A stretch of DNA of 29,943 nucleotides, from NCBI GenBank assembly GCA_905235315.1, contig CAJOLG010000003.1:1-29943 (forward strand), given 5' to 3'. Source of the DNA: an uncultured Solobacterium sp. GTDB taxonomy: Bacteria; Bacillota_I; Bacilli_A; Erysipelotrichales; Erysipelotrichaceae. Numbering within the stretch: position 1 is the stretch's first letter; each line of letters opens with the position of its first letter. The notes under the pieces were generated by a model. That model was not told the origin of the DNA. It saw only the letters and a program-made list of their open reading frames with translations, and ran no database searches. Both the position numbers and the translations under genes were made by a program. Below are positions 21,933 through 29,943 of the stretch, in pieces.

Positions 21933-22949
21933 ATGGCGATCAAAAAGTATTATGACTCAGACTGCAACCTCGGTGTTCTTGACGGAAAAACAGTAGCGGT
22001 TATCGGCTTCGGCTCTCAGGGACATGCACATTCGGAAAACCTCGCAGAAAGCGGCGTCAATGTCGTAGTCGGACTTCGTGAAGGAAGCGGCCACTGGGAA
22101 AAGGCTGTCAAGTTTGCGGAAACCCATCCGAACTTCAAGGTAATGGATATTGAAAGCGCTGCGGAAGCAGGCGATGTCGTAATGATGCTCGTACCGGATG
22201 AGCGCTGCGCAGATATTTACAACAAGTTTGTTGCGCCGCACATGAAGGAAGGCGATACGCTCGCATTTGCGCACGGCTTCAATATTCATTTCCAGTTCAT
22301 CCGTCCGGCGAAGAACCTCAACGTTATCATGATTGCGCCGAAGGGCCCGGGACATGTTGTACGTTCGACCTATACGGAAGGCCAGGGTGTTCCTTCCCTT
22401 ATCTGTGTGGAACAGGATTACACCGGCAACGCAAAGGAAATCGCCCTCGCATACGCATCCGGCATCGGTGCCGGCCGTGCAGGTATCCTTGAGACAACAT
22501 TCCGTGAAGAAACAGAAACCGACCTCTTCGGCGAACAGGCAGTTCTCTGCGGCGGTGTCTGTGAACTCATTCATGCAGGATTTGATACCCTTGTTGAAGC
22601 AGGCTACGCTCCGGAAATGGCATACTTTGAGACCTGCCATGAGATGAAGCTCATCATCGACCTCGTAAACAAGGGCGGCTTCGGAATGATGCGTTACTCC
22701 ATCTCCAATACCGCTGAATACGGCGACTATGTCACCGGCAAGCGTCTGATTACCGAGGATACCAGAAAAGAAATGAAGAAGGTCCTCGAAGAGATCCAGA
22801 ACGGAACCTTCGCAAGCGAGTTCATGCAGGAGATGTCCAGCGGACGTCAGGCAAAGTTCCTCGCAATGCGCAAGAGAGAGTCCGAGCATGAGATTGAAAA
22901 AGTCGGTGCTGAACTCCGCAGTATGATGAGCTGGCTGAAGAAAGACTGA
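21933..22949 (+). CDS. ilvC: Ketol-acid reductoisomerase
   Basis: This 338-residue class I KARI performs the alkyl migration and NADPH-dependent reduction of acetolactate and acetohydroxybutyrate. The Rossmann motif is GFGSQGHAHSENL, followed by the cofactor-specificity loop GLREGSGHWEKA. The magnesium ligands are in the segment GILETTFREETETDLFGEQ, and the C-terminal knot domain starts about residue 185. A good AAAGGAG site precedes the ATG. Codon use here is visibly more biased than in neighbours (many CTC, CGT, GCA), suggesting high expression. Confidence 0.97.
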   Translation: MAIKKYYDSDCNLGVLDGKTVAVIGFGSQGHAHSENLAESGVNVVVGLREGSGHWEKAVKFAETHPNFKVMDIESAAEAGDVVMMLVPDERCADIYNKFVAPHMKEGDTLAFAHGFNIHFQFIRPAKNLNVIMIAPKGPGHVVRSTYTEGQGVPSLICVEQDYTGNAKEIALAYASGIGAGRAGILETTFREETETDLFGEQAVLCGGVCELIHAGFDTLVEAGYAPEMAYFETCHEMKLIIDLVNKGGFGMMRYSISNTAEYGDYVTGKRLITEDTRKEMKKVLEEIQNGTFASEFMQEMSSGRQAKFLAMRKRESEHEIEKVGAELRSMMSWLKKD

Positions 22950-22969
22950 ATTTCAGGGAGAATACGGCA

Positions 22970-24628
22970 ATGCGCAGTGACAATGTGACAAAGGGCCCGG
23001 AACGCGCTCCGAACCGGAGTCTGTTCTATGCCCTGGGTTATACCAAAGAAGACCTTGAAAAACCGCTGATCGCGGTCGTCTCTGCCCACAGTGATATCGT
23101 TCCGGGCCATATGAACCTCGACAAGCTTACCGATGCCATCAAACTGGGCATCGAAGCTGCCGGAGGAACCCCGTTCATGGTTCCGGCAATCGGTGTCTGT
23201 GACGGAATCGCGATGGGTCATATCGGCATGAAGTACAGCCTTGCGAGCCGCGAGCTGATCGCGGACAGCACGGAAACCATGATCATGGCGCATCAGTTTG
23301 ACGGAGCGGTTCTCGTTCCCAACTGTGACAAGATCGTTCCGGGTATGGTAATGGCTGCGGTCCGGATGGATATTCCGGCAGTTGTCTGCTCGGGCGGGCC
23401 GATGCTGGCGGGACGCTATGACGGAGAAGAAGTATCGCTCTCCAAGATGTTTGAAGCGGTCGGCGCATACAAAGCGGGTCTGATCAATGATGACAAGCTG
23501 GAAGAATGCACCCAGAACTGCTGCCCGGGATGCGGTTCCTGCAGCGGTATGTATACCGCCAACAGTATGAACTGCCTCTGTGAGGCAATCGGTATTGCGC
23601 TTCCGGGCAACGGAACCATCCCTGCGGTATACGCAAAGCGTCTGCAGCTCGGAAGAATGTCCGGTGCCGCCATCATGGAAATGGTAAAGAAGGGCATCAC
23701 AGCCCGCGATATCATCAATGAACGCAGTATCCGCAACGCACTGACCTGTGATATGGCTCTCGGATGCAGCACGAATACGGTTCTGCATCTGCTTGCCATT
23801 GCGAATGAAGCGGGGGTTGACCTGAATCTCAATATCTTCAATGAGATCAGCGCAAAGACTCCGAACCTCTGCCATCTGGCCCCGGCCGGACCTACCCACA
23901 TGCCGGATCTTTATCTGGCAGGAGGCATCCCCGCGGTTCAGGCAGAGCTCGCAAAGAAAGATCTGCTGGATCTTGACTGTCTGACCGTAACCGGAAAAAC
24001 CATCGGGGAGAATATCAAAGGCGCGAAGAACCTCAATGAGAATGCGATCCGGCCGATTGAAAACCCGTACAGTGAAACCGGCGGACTTCAGATTCTGTTC
24101 GGAAACATCGCACCGGACGGCTGTGTGGTAAAGCGCAGCGCAGTTGCGAAGGAAATGCTGGTGCACACCGGCCCGGCGAGAGTCTTCAACAGTGAGGATG
24201 ATGCGATCAAAGCCATCTATGAAGGTGAAATCAAGCCGGGTGATGTGGTTGTTATCCGTTATGAAGGCCCGCAGGGCGGTCCGGGAATGCGGGAAATGCT
24301 GAACCCGACCTCCGCGCTTGCCGGCATGAAACTTGATACAACGGTAGCTCTGATTACCGACGGCCGGTTCTCCGGCGCAAGCCGCGGTGCGGCAATCGGA
24401 CATGTAAGTCCGGAAGCCAGTGCAGGCGGACCGATCGGCCTGATTGAGGAAGGGGATCTGATCGAGATCGATATTCCCAATGCCTCGATCAATGTAAAAG
24501 TTACCGAGGAAGTACTCGCAGAACGCAAAGCGGCCTATGTGAAGCCGGAACCCAATATCAAGGACGGCTGGCTGGGACGCTATGCGCGACTCGTTGACGG
24601 CGCCAATCACGGTGCTGTGATGAAGTAA
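22970..24628 (+). CDS. ilvD: Dihydroxy-acid dehydratase
   Basis: This 552-residue Fe-S enzyme dehydrates the dihydroxy acids made by IlvC to 2-oxo acids for valine and isoleucine. Cluster cysteines are Cys119 in VPNCDKIVPG and the CCPGCGSC group (184-191). The position where [2Fe-2S] enzymes have PCN reads VPGH (as in E. coli IlvD), which suggests the oxygen-labile [4Fe-4S] type. The C-terminal block GRFSGASRGAAIGHVSPEA is standard. It follows ilvC by 20 bp behind GGGAG. Confidence 0.96.
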   Translation: MRSDNVTKGPERAPNRSLFYALGYTKEDLEKPLIAVVSAHSDIVPGHMNLDKLTDAIKLGIEAAGGTPFMVPAIGVCDGIAMGHIGMKYSLASRELIADSTETMIMAHQFDGAVLVPNCDKIVPGMVMAAVRMDIPAVVCSGGPMLAGRYDGEEVSLSKMFEAVGAYKAGLINDDKLEECTQNCCPGCGSCSGMYTANSMNCLCEAIGIALPGNGTIPAVYAKRLQLGRMSGAAIMEMVKKGITARDIINERSIRNALTCDMALGCSTNTVLHLLAIANEAGVDLNLNIFNEISAKTPNLCHLAPAGPTHMPDLYLAGGIPAVQAELAKKDLLDLDCLTVTGKTIGENIKGAKNLNENAIRPIENPYSETGGLQILFGNIAPDGCVVKRSAVAKEMLVHTGPARVFNSEDDAIKAIYEGEIKPGDVVVIRYEGPQGGPGMREMLNPTSALAGMKLDTTVALITDGRFSGASRGAAIGHVSPEASAGGPIGLIEEGDLIEIDIPNASINVKVTEEVLAERKAAYVKPEPNIKDGWLGRYARLVDGANHGAVMK

Positions 24629-24648
24629 ACAGTCAGGGGGAGCAGACA

Positions 24649-25734
24649 ATGCTGAATATCAAAGTCACATTGGCGGAAACGCTGAAAGAAAAACCCACAG
24701 ATGAATCCAAACTCGGATTTGGAAAAATCTTCACCGATCACATGTTCGTCATGGATTATGACAGTTCCTATGGCGAAAACGGATGGCACGATCCCCGTAT
24801 TGAACCGTATCATCCGTTTGAACTGGATCCTTCCTGCTCGGTACTGCATTATGCACAGGAAGTATTCGAAGGCCTGAAGGCATACCGGACAGCAGATAAT
24901 AAGATCCAGCTGTTCCGCCCGGAATGCAACGCGAAGAGATACCAGGACAGCTGTGACCGTCTGTGTATTCCGAAGATTCCGGAAGAGGATTTCATTCAGG
25001 CAGTCAAAGCGCTGGTTGAAGTTGAAAAAGACTGGGTTCCGCATACCGAAGGCGCGACACTCTATATCCGTCCGTTTACCTTCGCGACCATGCCCCAGCT
25101 CGGCGTGCATGCCAGCACCAATTACATTTTCTGCATTATTCTTTCTCCGTCCGGCGCGTACTATTCAACAGGCCTCGCACCGGTACGCATCTACGTCGAA
25201 GATGAATATATCCGTGCAGCGCCCGGCCTTACCGGCTTTGCGAAGTGCGGCGGCAACTACGCTGCGTCAATCAAGTCCGGTGAGATTGCTGAATCGCTCG
25301 GGTACTCCCAGGTTCTCTGGCTCGACGGCGTAGAGCACAAGTATGTTGAAGAAGTCGGCTCCATGAACATCTTCTTCAAGATCGACGGAAAGATTTACAC
25401 GGCACCGTGCACCGGAACGGTACTTCCGGGTGTCACCCGCCGCAGTATCATTGAGCTCTGCAAAGACTGGGGCTATGAAGTGATCGAAGACAAGCTCGCA
25501 ATTGCGGATGTCATGGAAGCCGGCCGTGAAGGCAAACTCGAAGAAGTATTCGGCTCCGGCACCGCGGCAGTTGTAAGCCCGGTTAAGGAACTGAAATACG
25601 AGGACGATGTTGTCATGATCGGTTCCGGACAAATCGGTCCGCTTACCGAGAGACTGTACGATACCATGACCGGTATCCAGTGGGGCAAGATCGAAGACAC
25701 CAAGGGCTGGATCACTCCGGTCTGCCAGGGCTGA
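24649..25734 (+). CDS. ilvE: Branched-chain amino acid aminotransferase
   Basis: This 361-residue fold-type IV PLP enzyme transfers an amino group from glutamate to the 2-oxo acids in the last step for Leu, Ile and Val, and can act in reverse. PLP lysine is Lys199 in GFAKCGGNYAAS; the EEVGSMNIFF and PGVTRRSI segments hold the PLP ring and phosphate. The length and N-terminal extension resemble the larger, eukaryote-like BCAT form of about 360 residues rather than the 309-residue E. coli form. It closes the ilvBNCDE unit and serves all three branches; a strong terminator follows. Confidence 0.96.
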   Translation: MLNIKVTLAETLKEKPTDESKLGFGKIFTDHMFVMDYDSSYGENGWHDPRIEPYHPFELDPSCSVLHYAQEVFEGLKAYRTADNKIQLFRPECNAKRYQDSCDRLCIPKIPEEDFIQAVKALVEVEKDWVPHTEGATLYIRPFTFATMPQLGVHASTNYIFCIILSPSGAYYSTGLAPVRIYVEDEYIRAAPGLTGFAKCGGNYAASIKSGEIAESLGYSQVLWLDGVEHKYVEEVGSMNIFFKIDGKIYTAPCTGTVLPGVTRRSIIELCKDWGYEVIEDKLAIADVMEAGREGKLEEVFGSGTAAVVSPVKELKYEDDVVMIGSGQIGPLTERLYDTMTGIQWGKIEDTKGWITPVCQG

Positions 25735-25741
25735 TCAAACG

Positions 25742-25771
25742 AAAAACAGAGACGCTGGTCTCTGTTTTTTT
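25742..25771 (+). terminator. Terminator of ilvBNCDE
   Basis: A 12-bp stem (AAAAACAGAGAC at 25742-25753 with GTCTCTGTTTTT at 25758-25769) has a GCTG loop and continues into T. Confidence 0.95.
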
Positions 25772-25798
25772 CTGGTGTGTCGAATCCGGTACGGACTG

Positions 25799-25804
25799 TA
25801 TAAT
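25799..25804 (+). promoter_or_regulatory. -10 box of the MgtC-like pair
   Basis: TATAAT lies 16 bp before the ATG at 25821; no evident -35. The transcript would have a leader of about 10 bases with GGGAG. Confidence 0.5.
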
Positions 25805-25820
25805 GAAACGGGAGAACTGT

Positions 25821-26546
25821 ATGACAATGAATTCGACATCATTTACCCTTGGATCCCTTACACTCCGGCTGATTCTCGCCATGGTTTCGGCAGGTGTGAT
25901 CGGGTACGGACGCACCCGCAGAGGACGTACTGCAGGGTTTCGGACCTATATGCTTACAGGTATCGGCGCTGCGCTTTCCATCCTGCTGGCGATGTATCTT
26001 TATGAGATGCTGATCGGCCCGTGGGCCGATACTGTTGCGGCGGTAGGGATGAAATTTGACGCCAGCCGCTATGCTGCGCAGGTGCTTTCCGGCGTCGGCT
26101 TTCTTGCGGGCGGATCGATTATTGTCATCGAACACCAGCAGGTTGAAGGGCTGACGACTGCCACCGGGCTTTTCGCAAGTGTATGCATGGGGCTCGCGGC
26201 AGGGGCCGGGTTCTATCTGTGTGTGGCGGTATCGCTGATTCTCATTCTGCTTGCGCTCAATGTTATGGCGCCGATGGAACTCCGGTTCAAACGGCGTCAC
26301 CGCAACATCACGCTGTTTGTGGAGTTTGACAGCGTCGAGAATGTTGAGGATATTTCCGGACTCGTCACCAGCCGTGACGGAACGATTCTCGAAGTCGATT
26401 TTGAACAGATCGAGAAAACAAAGGACAGATATCCATCCGCAATCTTCTCGCTGCGCCTTGCCAAAGATCACTCGTCGCATTCCGAAATCCTTGCGACAAT
26501 TGCCGAACAGCCCTATGTCTACAGTGTGGAAGAACTGATTTCGTGA
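25821..26546 (+). CDS. MgtC/SapB family membrane protein, divergent copy
   Basis: This 241-residue protein has four to five helices in residues 10-145 followed by a soluble domain (about 155-241) with an ACT-like pattern. The MgtC core is recognisable (GRTRRGRTAGFRTYML, GVGFLAGGSIIV, VEGLTTATGLF), but the usual acidic IGLER motif reads IGYGR. MgtC-family proteins are linked to growth at low magnesium and to control of ATP synthase in pathogens; roles elsewhere are unclear. I start at 25821, behind GGGAG and a -10 box. It is followed 10 bp later by a more typical paralogue, so the two are one transcription unit and may form a complex. Confidence 0.85.
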   Translation: MTMNSTSFTLGSLTLRLILAMVSAGVIGYGRTRRGRTAGFRTYMLTGIGAALSILLAMYLYEMLIGPWADTVAAVGMKFDASRYAAQVLSGVGFLAGGSIIVIEHQQVEGLTTATGLFASVCMGLAAGAGFYLCVAVSLILILLALNVMAPMELRFKRRHRNITLFVEFDSVENVEDISGLVTSRDGTILEVDFEQIEKTKDRYPSAIFSLRLAKDHSSHSEILATIAEQPYVYSVEELIS

Positions 26547-26556
26547 GGAGACTGCC

Positions 26557-27246
26557 ATGATAACAATATTTGATCCGTTAAGAAATTTTACTGCCGTATC
26601 GGTGGTCTTCCGCCTTGTTCTTGCATTTCTGTGCGGAACAGTGATCGGACTGGAGCGTTCCTACCATAACAAACCTGCCGGCTTCCGTACCCATACACTG
26701 GTGTGCCTGGCCGCATGCATTGCCTCGCTGACCGGACTCTATCTTTATCTGGTGGCAGAACTGCCGACCGATATGTCGCGGATCGGTGCGCAGGTCATCA
26801 CCGGACTCAGCTTTATCGGTGCCGGCACCATCGTTGTCACCCGCAGTAATACGGTAAAGGGACTGACCACCGCGGCAGGGATGTGGACTGCCGGTATTAT
26901 CGGTCTATGCATCGGCGCGGGGTTCTATGAGGGCGGCATTCTTGCGACTCTGATGGTTCTCTTTGTGGAAACGGCTATGAACGGCATTCGGAAGAAGATC
27001 CATCATGCCAAAGACTTCCGCATCGCGGTTTCTTACTATCATCGGGAGAACCTTGATCAGGTGATCCGCTTCTGCAAGAACAGCGGGCTTGCCATCACCA
27101 ATCTGAAGATCACCGGAAGCTCGGTGGGGGATACCCCGATGTACTCTGCACTGATCGCTTTGAAAGAAACCTCAGATATTGATCATGTTGTTCTGATGAA
27201 GAAGATCAACAACATGGAAGGGGTCATCTCCGCCGAAGAACTCTGA
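26557..27246 (+). CDS. MgtC/SapB family membrane protein, canonical copy
   Basis: This 229-residue protein has the full family signature: IGLERSYHNKPAGFRTHTLV near the N-terminus, GLSFIGAGTIVV, and KGLTTAAGMW. About five helices cover residues 15-140; a soluble C-terminal domain (about 145-229) ends ISAEEL and resembles that of the preceding paralogue. GAGGAG precedes the ATG, 10 bp after the first copy. Magnesium-related function is inferred from the family and not visible directly. A terminator follows. Confidence 0.9.
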   Translation: MITIFDPLRNFTAVSVVFRLVLAFLCGTVIGLERSYHNKPAGFRTHTLVCLAACIASLTGLYLYLVAELPTDMSRIGAQVITGLSFIGAGTIVVTRSNTVKGLTTAAGMWTAGIIGLCIGAGFYEGGILATLMVLFVETAMNGIRKKIHHAKDFRIAVSYYHRENLDQVIRFCKNSGLAITNLKITGSSVGDTPMYSALIALKETSDIDHVVLMKKINNMEGVISAEEL

Positions 27247-27249
27247 ACA

Positions 27250-27297
27250 AAAACACCGTTTTACCGAAGCAGGGTTGAAACGGTGTTTTCATTTTTG
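27250..27297. terminator. Bidirectional terminator between the MgtC-like pair and pepD
   Basis: AAAACACCGTTT (27250-27261) pairs with AAACGGTGTTTT (27278-27289), with T-rich sequence after it on the plus strand and T (A on plus) on the minus side. Confidence 0.88.
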
Positions 27298-27301
27298 TGT
27301 A

Positions 27302-28735
27302 CTATCTGCAGTCGTTCAGAATATCCAGCAGGATCTCCCACCCGTCATCAAAGGACTGAAGGTTCAGACGCTCATCCGGGCAGTGAATATCAAGATTCAC
27401 CGGGCCGAAGGTAATGATATCCATCTTCGGATCAAGTCCTTTGACGATTCCGCATTCGAGACCGCCGTGAGTTGCCTCTTCCACATAGGTCAGGCCATGG
27501 CGTTCAAGAACATTCTTCATGATCTGACGCAGTTCTGACTCCGGCGTATATGCCCATCCGGGATATCCCTCCGGCATATCGCATTCCAGTTCCAGCACAT
27601 CTGCCAGTGTCTGCAGTTTGCGGCAGATGTCAAAGCGCTGGCTGTTTTCTGCGGCTCGTGCCATGATCTCGAAGACAACCGTGTCGTCCTGCGTGGAAAT
27701 CACACCGAGGTTGAGGGAAGCGGTGGTGAGATTCTCCACTGCCATGGAGCGGTGCAGGAAGCCGTGAGGCATCAGGAAGATGTAATTGATCAGACGGTCC
27801 GATATTGTTTTCGGGAAGCGGCGCGCAGCGTTTCCTTTTGCGGTAAGTGAAATCGCAACTCCCGCATCGCTGAACTGCAGCTCATCTTTGATATCCTGAA
27901 TGGAATTCCCGATGATTTCATTCAGGGTGTCTGCAGGTGTATCTGAAACAAAACGGAAGATTGACTCCCGGGGGAGCGCATTCTCCTTCAGCCCTCCCTG
28001 CATGTAGGTAAGCGTGATGTCTGAACCGGCAGTCTCTGCTTCTTTGAGAATCCGGCCGGCAATGATATTCGCATTGCCGCGCTCAAGATGAATCAATGAG
28101 CCCGAATGACCGCCCTGCAGGCCGGTGACAGCCAGTTCATACTCCGGCTGATCACAGGGTTCCCATTCAATCTTCTGAATGATTTTCGGGCTTACCGCGC
28201 CGGCACAGCTGGTTTCGGTGACGTTCAGTCCGCCGCCGTCGAGCGAGATATACCGGTGTCCGTGCAGGTCTTCTGCGCGAAGCTCCGCCATCCCGAGCAG
28301 GCCGATCTCTTCCTGTACGGTAAAGATGCACTCCAGGGGCGGATGGGCAATGGAAGGGTCTTCCAGGATTGCCAGCATGTATGCTACGCCATGTCCGTCA
28401 TCTCCGCCGAGCGTTGTGCCGCGTGCTTTCAGCCAGCCGTCTTCGACATACAGGTCCAGCGGATCTTTTTCAAAATCATGTTCCACATCATTGTTCTTCT
28501 CACAGACCATGTCCATGTGCGCCTGCAGGATCACCGGCTCGCTGTTCTCAAACCCTTTCGATGCGGGTTTGTCGATCATGACATTCCAGACATGATCCTG
28601 GCGGAACTTCAGCCCGTGTTTTTCCGCAAATGCACAGATATAATCGCTGAGGGCTTTTTCATTGCGGGAACCGTGGGGAATCTTTGAAATTTCATTGAAG
28701 TAATAGCAGTATCGCTTGTTCAGATCGAAATCCAT
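27302..28735 (-). CDS. pepD: Aminoacyl-histidine dipeptidase (PepD-type, M20)
   Basis: This 477-residue M20 metallopeptidase hydrolyses Xaa-His and other dipeptides in the cytoplasm. The di-zinc motifs are visible: QAHMDMV (His73, Asp75), GTTLGGDDGHG (Asp112/113), QEEIGLLG (Glu142-Glu143), the LDGGG segment, and HGGLECG near the C-terminus. An internal lid domain (about 195-380) is typical, and the length matches PepD. The start at 28735 is chosen because AGGAGA is 8 bp upstream; the longer frame would run through its own promoter. The gene has its own -10 box and is divergent from the damaged VanY gene. Confidence 0.92.
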   Translation of the reverse strand: MDFDLNKRYCYYFNEISKIPHGSRNEKALSDYICAFAEKHGLKFRQDHVWNVMIDKPASKGFENSEPVILQAHMDMVCEKNNDVEHDFEKDPLDLYVEDGWLKARGTTLGGDDGHGVAYMLAILEDPSIAHPPLECIFTVQEEIGLLGMAELRAEDLHGHRYISLDGGGLNVTETSCAGAVSPKIIQKIEWEPCDQPEYELAVTGLQGGHSGSLIHLERGNANIIAGRILKEAETAGSDITLTYMQGGLKENALPRESIFRFVSDTPADTLNEIIGNSIQDIKDELQFSDAGVAISLTAKGNAARRFPKTISDRLINYIFLMPHGFLHRSMAVENLTTASLNLGVISTQDDTVVFEIMARAAENSQRFDICRKLQTLADVLELECDMPEGYPGWAYTPESELRQIMKNVLERHGLTYVEEATHGGLECGIVKGLDPKMDIITFGPVNLDIHCPDERLNLQSFDDGWEILLDILNDCR

Positions 28736-28757
28736 AAGTGTATTTCTCCTGACAACG

Positions 28758-28763
28758 ATTATA
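28758..28763 (-). promoter_or_regulatory. -10 box of pepD (minus strand)
   Basis: TATAAT on the minus strand, with ATGGCA as a 4-of-6 match to a -35 at 17 bp. The transcript would have a leader of about 16 bases carrying the ribosome site. Confidence 0.6.
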
Positions 28764-28826
28764 CTGAAAAACCCGGCGCATGCCATTATTGGTGCTCCTC
28801 TTATATTTCCGGAGCTGAAATGGTAT

Positions 28827-28832
28827 TATAAT
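28827..28832 (+). promoter_or_regulatory. -10 box of the second VanY-type gene
   Basis: TATAAT is 6 bases before the ATG at 28839, the same distance as at tmk. No Shine-Dalgarno sequence is present, so a leaderless transcript is likely. Confidence 0.5.
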
Positions 28833-28838
28833 AAATCG

Positions 28839-29595
28839 ATGGATATTTATAAGCGCTACCGAACAAAACTGATTACGATCGCGGTTCTCTGTGTTTTAAT
28901 CGTGATCGGTCTGATAATTCTCAACTTCAAGGGATGTGACAGCGGAAAAAAAGAACCGGAGCCGACCCCGACCCCGGAAGTTACCTATGAACCGATGCCG
29001 ACCCCGGAACCTACGCCGGAACCGACCCCGGAGCCGCAGTTTGTGGATCTTGAGTCGGATGATTCTCTTACCCGGTATGTTTCGCAGACGCATCCGATCT
29101 CCGAAACCTATGTGCCTTCCGACCTGCGCGGGGTAAACGTTCATTCCGCAACGACACGGAAACTCCAAACTGGAAGAGATGTTTCAGGCGGCAATCGATG
29201 ACCGCATCTATCTGAAACTGGTTGACGGATACCGTTCCTACCAGGATCAGGCAGATCTGTTCAGTTACTATACCCAGACAAGAGGTTCCTACTATGCCTC
29301 CATTGTGGATGATCATCCGGGCGCCAGCGAGCATCAGCTTGGTCTTGCGGCGGATATCGGCTGCTGGAACGGCGCGTGTGAACTGAGTTACTGCTTTACC
29401 AAGTATCCGGATTACACCTGGCTGAAGGAAAACTCCTGGAAGTTTGGCTGGATCGAACGTTACCCGGACGGCAAACAGTCGGTCACATCCATTGTCTTCA
29501 GCCCCTGGCATTACCGGTATGTCGGAGTTGATGAGGCCGCAAAGATTTATGAGAGCGGTCTTACGATGGAAGAGTATTACAACATTCAGGGCTGA
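28839..29595 (+). pseudogene. VanY-type D,D-carboxypeptidase homologue, frameshifted
   Basis: The first frame (28839-29201) encodes a short basic N-terminus, a membrane anchor (about residues 10-28), a Pro/Glu/Thr linker and the start of the catalytic domain (ETYVPSDLRGVNVHSATTR). Homology then continues in another frame, to 29595: NSKLEEMFQAAIDD, VDGYRSYQDQADLFSYY, SEHQLGLAADIG and SPWHYRY. Removing one base near the AAA at 29160-29162 joins the frames as TTR-NSKLEEMF. The zinc His and Asp are kept, but the catalytic Glu of EPWH is Ser, so even the repaired protein is probably not a peptidase. ATG at 29179 could start a truncated protein without an anchor. A sequencing error could explain the frameshift but not the Glu-to-Ser change. 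Confidence 0.85.
28955..29040 (+). repeat. Pro-Glu-Thr linker repeat in the second VanY-type gene
   Basis: Imperfect tandem PTPEPTPE-type codons (repeats of CCGGAACC/CCCCGGA) encode a rigid extracellular spacer between the membrane anchor and the catalytic domain. Confidence 0.8.
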
Positions 29596-29630
29596 AGCCG
29601 GTGTAAGCATCGCCTGATGGAATAACAGAC

Positions 29631-29663
29631 AAATGCCTGCATGATGACTGTGCAGGCATTTTT
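29631..29663 (+). terminator. Terminator of the second VanY-type gene
   Basis: AAATGCCTGCA (29631-29641) pairs with TGCAGGCATTT (29651-29661); a T run follows. Confidence 0.93.
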
Positions 29664-29705
29664 CATTTGGCGCAGTCGGGACCGTACAGGATCAAAGACT
29701 GCACG

Positions 29706-29744
29706 AAAAAACCGTACCGCGGAAACAGAAGCAGTACGGTTTTT
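29706..29744 (-). terminator. Terminator of asnA (works in both directions)
   Basis: AAAAACCGTAC (29707-29717) pairs with GTACGGTTTTT (29734-29744). On the minus strand it follows the asnA stop by 9 bases and ends in T; it also has T on the plus strand. Confidence 0.9.
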
Positions 29745-29753
29745 CTGATTTGG

Positions 29754-29943
29754 TTAAAGAAGCGGAATGTTGTGCTTTTCGCAGATTCTGACCATCTCAT
29801 CCGGCCAGATACTTGCCTGCACTTCACCGACATGCGCTTTGTTCAGCAGCAGCATGCACAGTCTGGACTGTCCGATACCGCCGCCGATGGTATACGGAAG
29901 CTCCCGGTTGAGAATCATCTGATGGTAGGGGAGAGAAAGCCTT
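29754..29943 (-). CDS. asnA: Aspartate-ammonia ligase, 3' part
   Basis: The minus-strand frame encodes the last 62 residues of ammonia-dependent asparagine synthetase; the 5' part lies beyond the window. The fragment holds LPYHQMILNRELPYTIGGGI, GQSRLCMLLLNKAHVGEVQ and SIWPDEMVRICEKH, the highly conserved C-terminal part of AsnA, a class II aminoacyl-tRNA synthetase-like fold; GGGIGQSR is its motif 3. It converts aspartate, ATP and ammonia to asparagine. It converges with the VanY-type gene, and two terminators separate them. Confidence 0.93.
   Translation of the reverse strand, partial: RLSLPYHQMILNRELPYTIGGGIGQSRLCMLLLNKAHVGEVQASIWPDEMVRICEKHNIPLL

Noticed and set aside
28955..29040. Short repeats that might be a CRISPR or minisatellite
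   Set aside because: They are in-frame Pro-Glu-Thr codons of a cell-surface linker, with no constant spacer and inside a coding frame.
29101..29200. Programmed frameshifting in the second VanY-type gene
   Set aside because: No slippery heptamer, downstream hairpin or stimulatory site was seen, and the catalytic Glu is also lost, so decay or a sequence error is simpler.
1..29943. Mobile elements, prophage genes, tRNA or rRNA genes
   Set aside because: No transposase, integrase, terminal inverted repeats, cloverleaf or rRNA segments were recognised; gene content and order look chromosomal.

Overview
The window reads as a chromosomal segment of a Bacillota (Firmicutes) bacterium, probably an anaerobic gut-type lineage such as Erysipelotrichia or a relative. 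The phylum call rests on two T-box leaders, a consensus CodY box, the tmk-holB-ricT-rsmI gene order, AGGAGG-type ribosome binding sites, ECF transport and several protein families typical of the phylum. The class-level call is a guess. No mobile element, CRISPR array, rRNA or tRNA was seen, and the window is almost fully coding.

Layout. 1-369: 3' end of a VanY-type D,D-carboxypeptidase. 563-7366, plus strand: a phosphohexomutase, then a tightly packed run tmk, holB, ricT, rsmI, a PrsW-type membrane protease and a DUF3842 protein. 7491-9341: three small, poorly understood loci: an 84-aa protein, an ECF transporter S component behind an attenuator-like leader, and a pair of small conserved membrane proteins behind another structured leader with a terminator. 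9353-16456: CodY box, promoter, leucine-specifier T-box, then leuA-leuC-leuD-leuB-ilvB-ilvN. 16562-18488: isoleucine-specifier T-box, then ilvA-ridA. 18501-19676, minus strand: DUF815 ATPase. 19741-25734: second acetolactate synthase pair followed by ilvC-ilvD-ilvE. 25821-27246: two MgtC/SapB-family membrane proteins. 27302-28735, minus strand: PepD-type dipeptidase. 28839-29595: a second VanY-type gene, frameshifted and lacking the catalytic glutamate. 29754-29943, minus strand: 3' end of asparagine synthetase AsnA.

How the genes work together. The central 16 kb encodes every step from threonine and pyruvate to isoleucine and valine, plus the leucine branch (LeuABCD), and the branched-chain aminotransferase. 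Three transcription units seem to be controlled differently. The leu-ilvBN unit has a leucine T-box (specifier CUC) and a perfect CodY consensus box next to its -35. The ilvA-ridA unit has an isoleucine T-box (specifier AUC) and a weaker CodY-like site. The ilvBNCDE unit has no T-box, only 64 bp upstream with two weak CodY-like matches. RidA beside IlvA fits removal of the reactive enamine/imine that threonine dehydratase makes.

The least explained parts are the two structured leaders (7837-7946 and 8505-8640), the membrane-protein pair they adjoin, the small VNGG-containing protein at 7491, and the decaying VanY paralogue.
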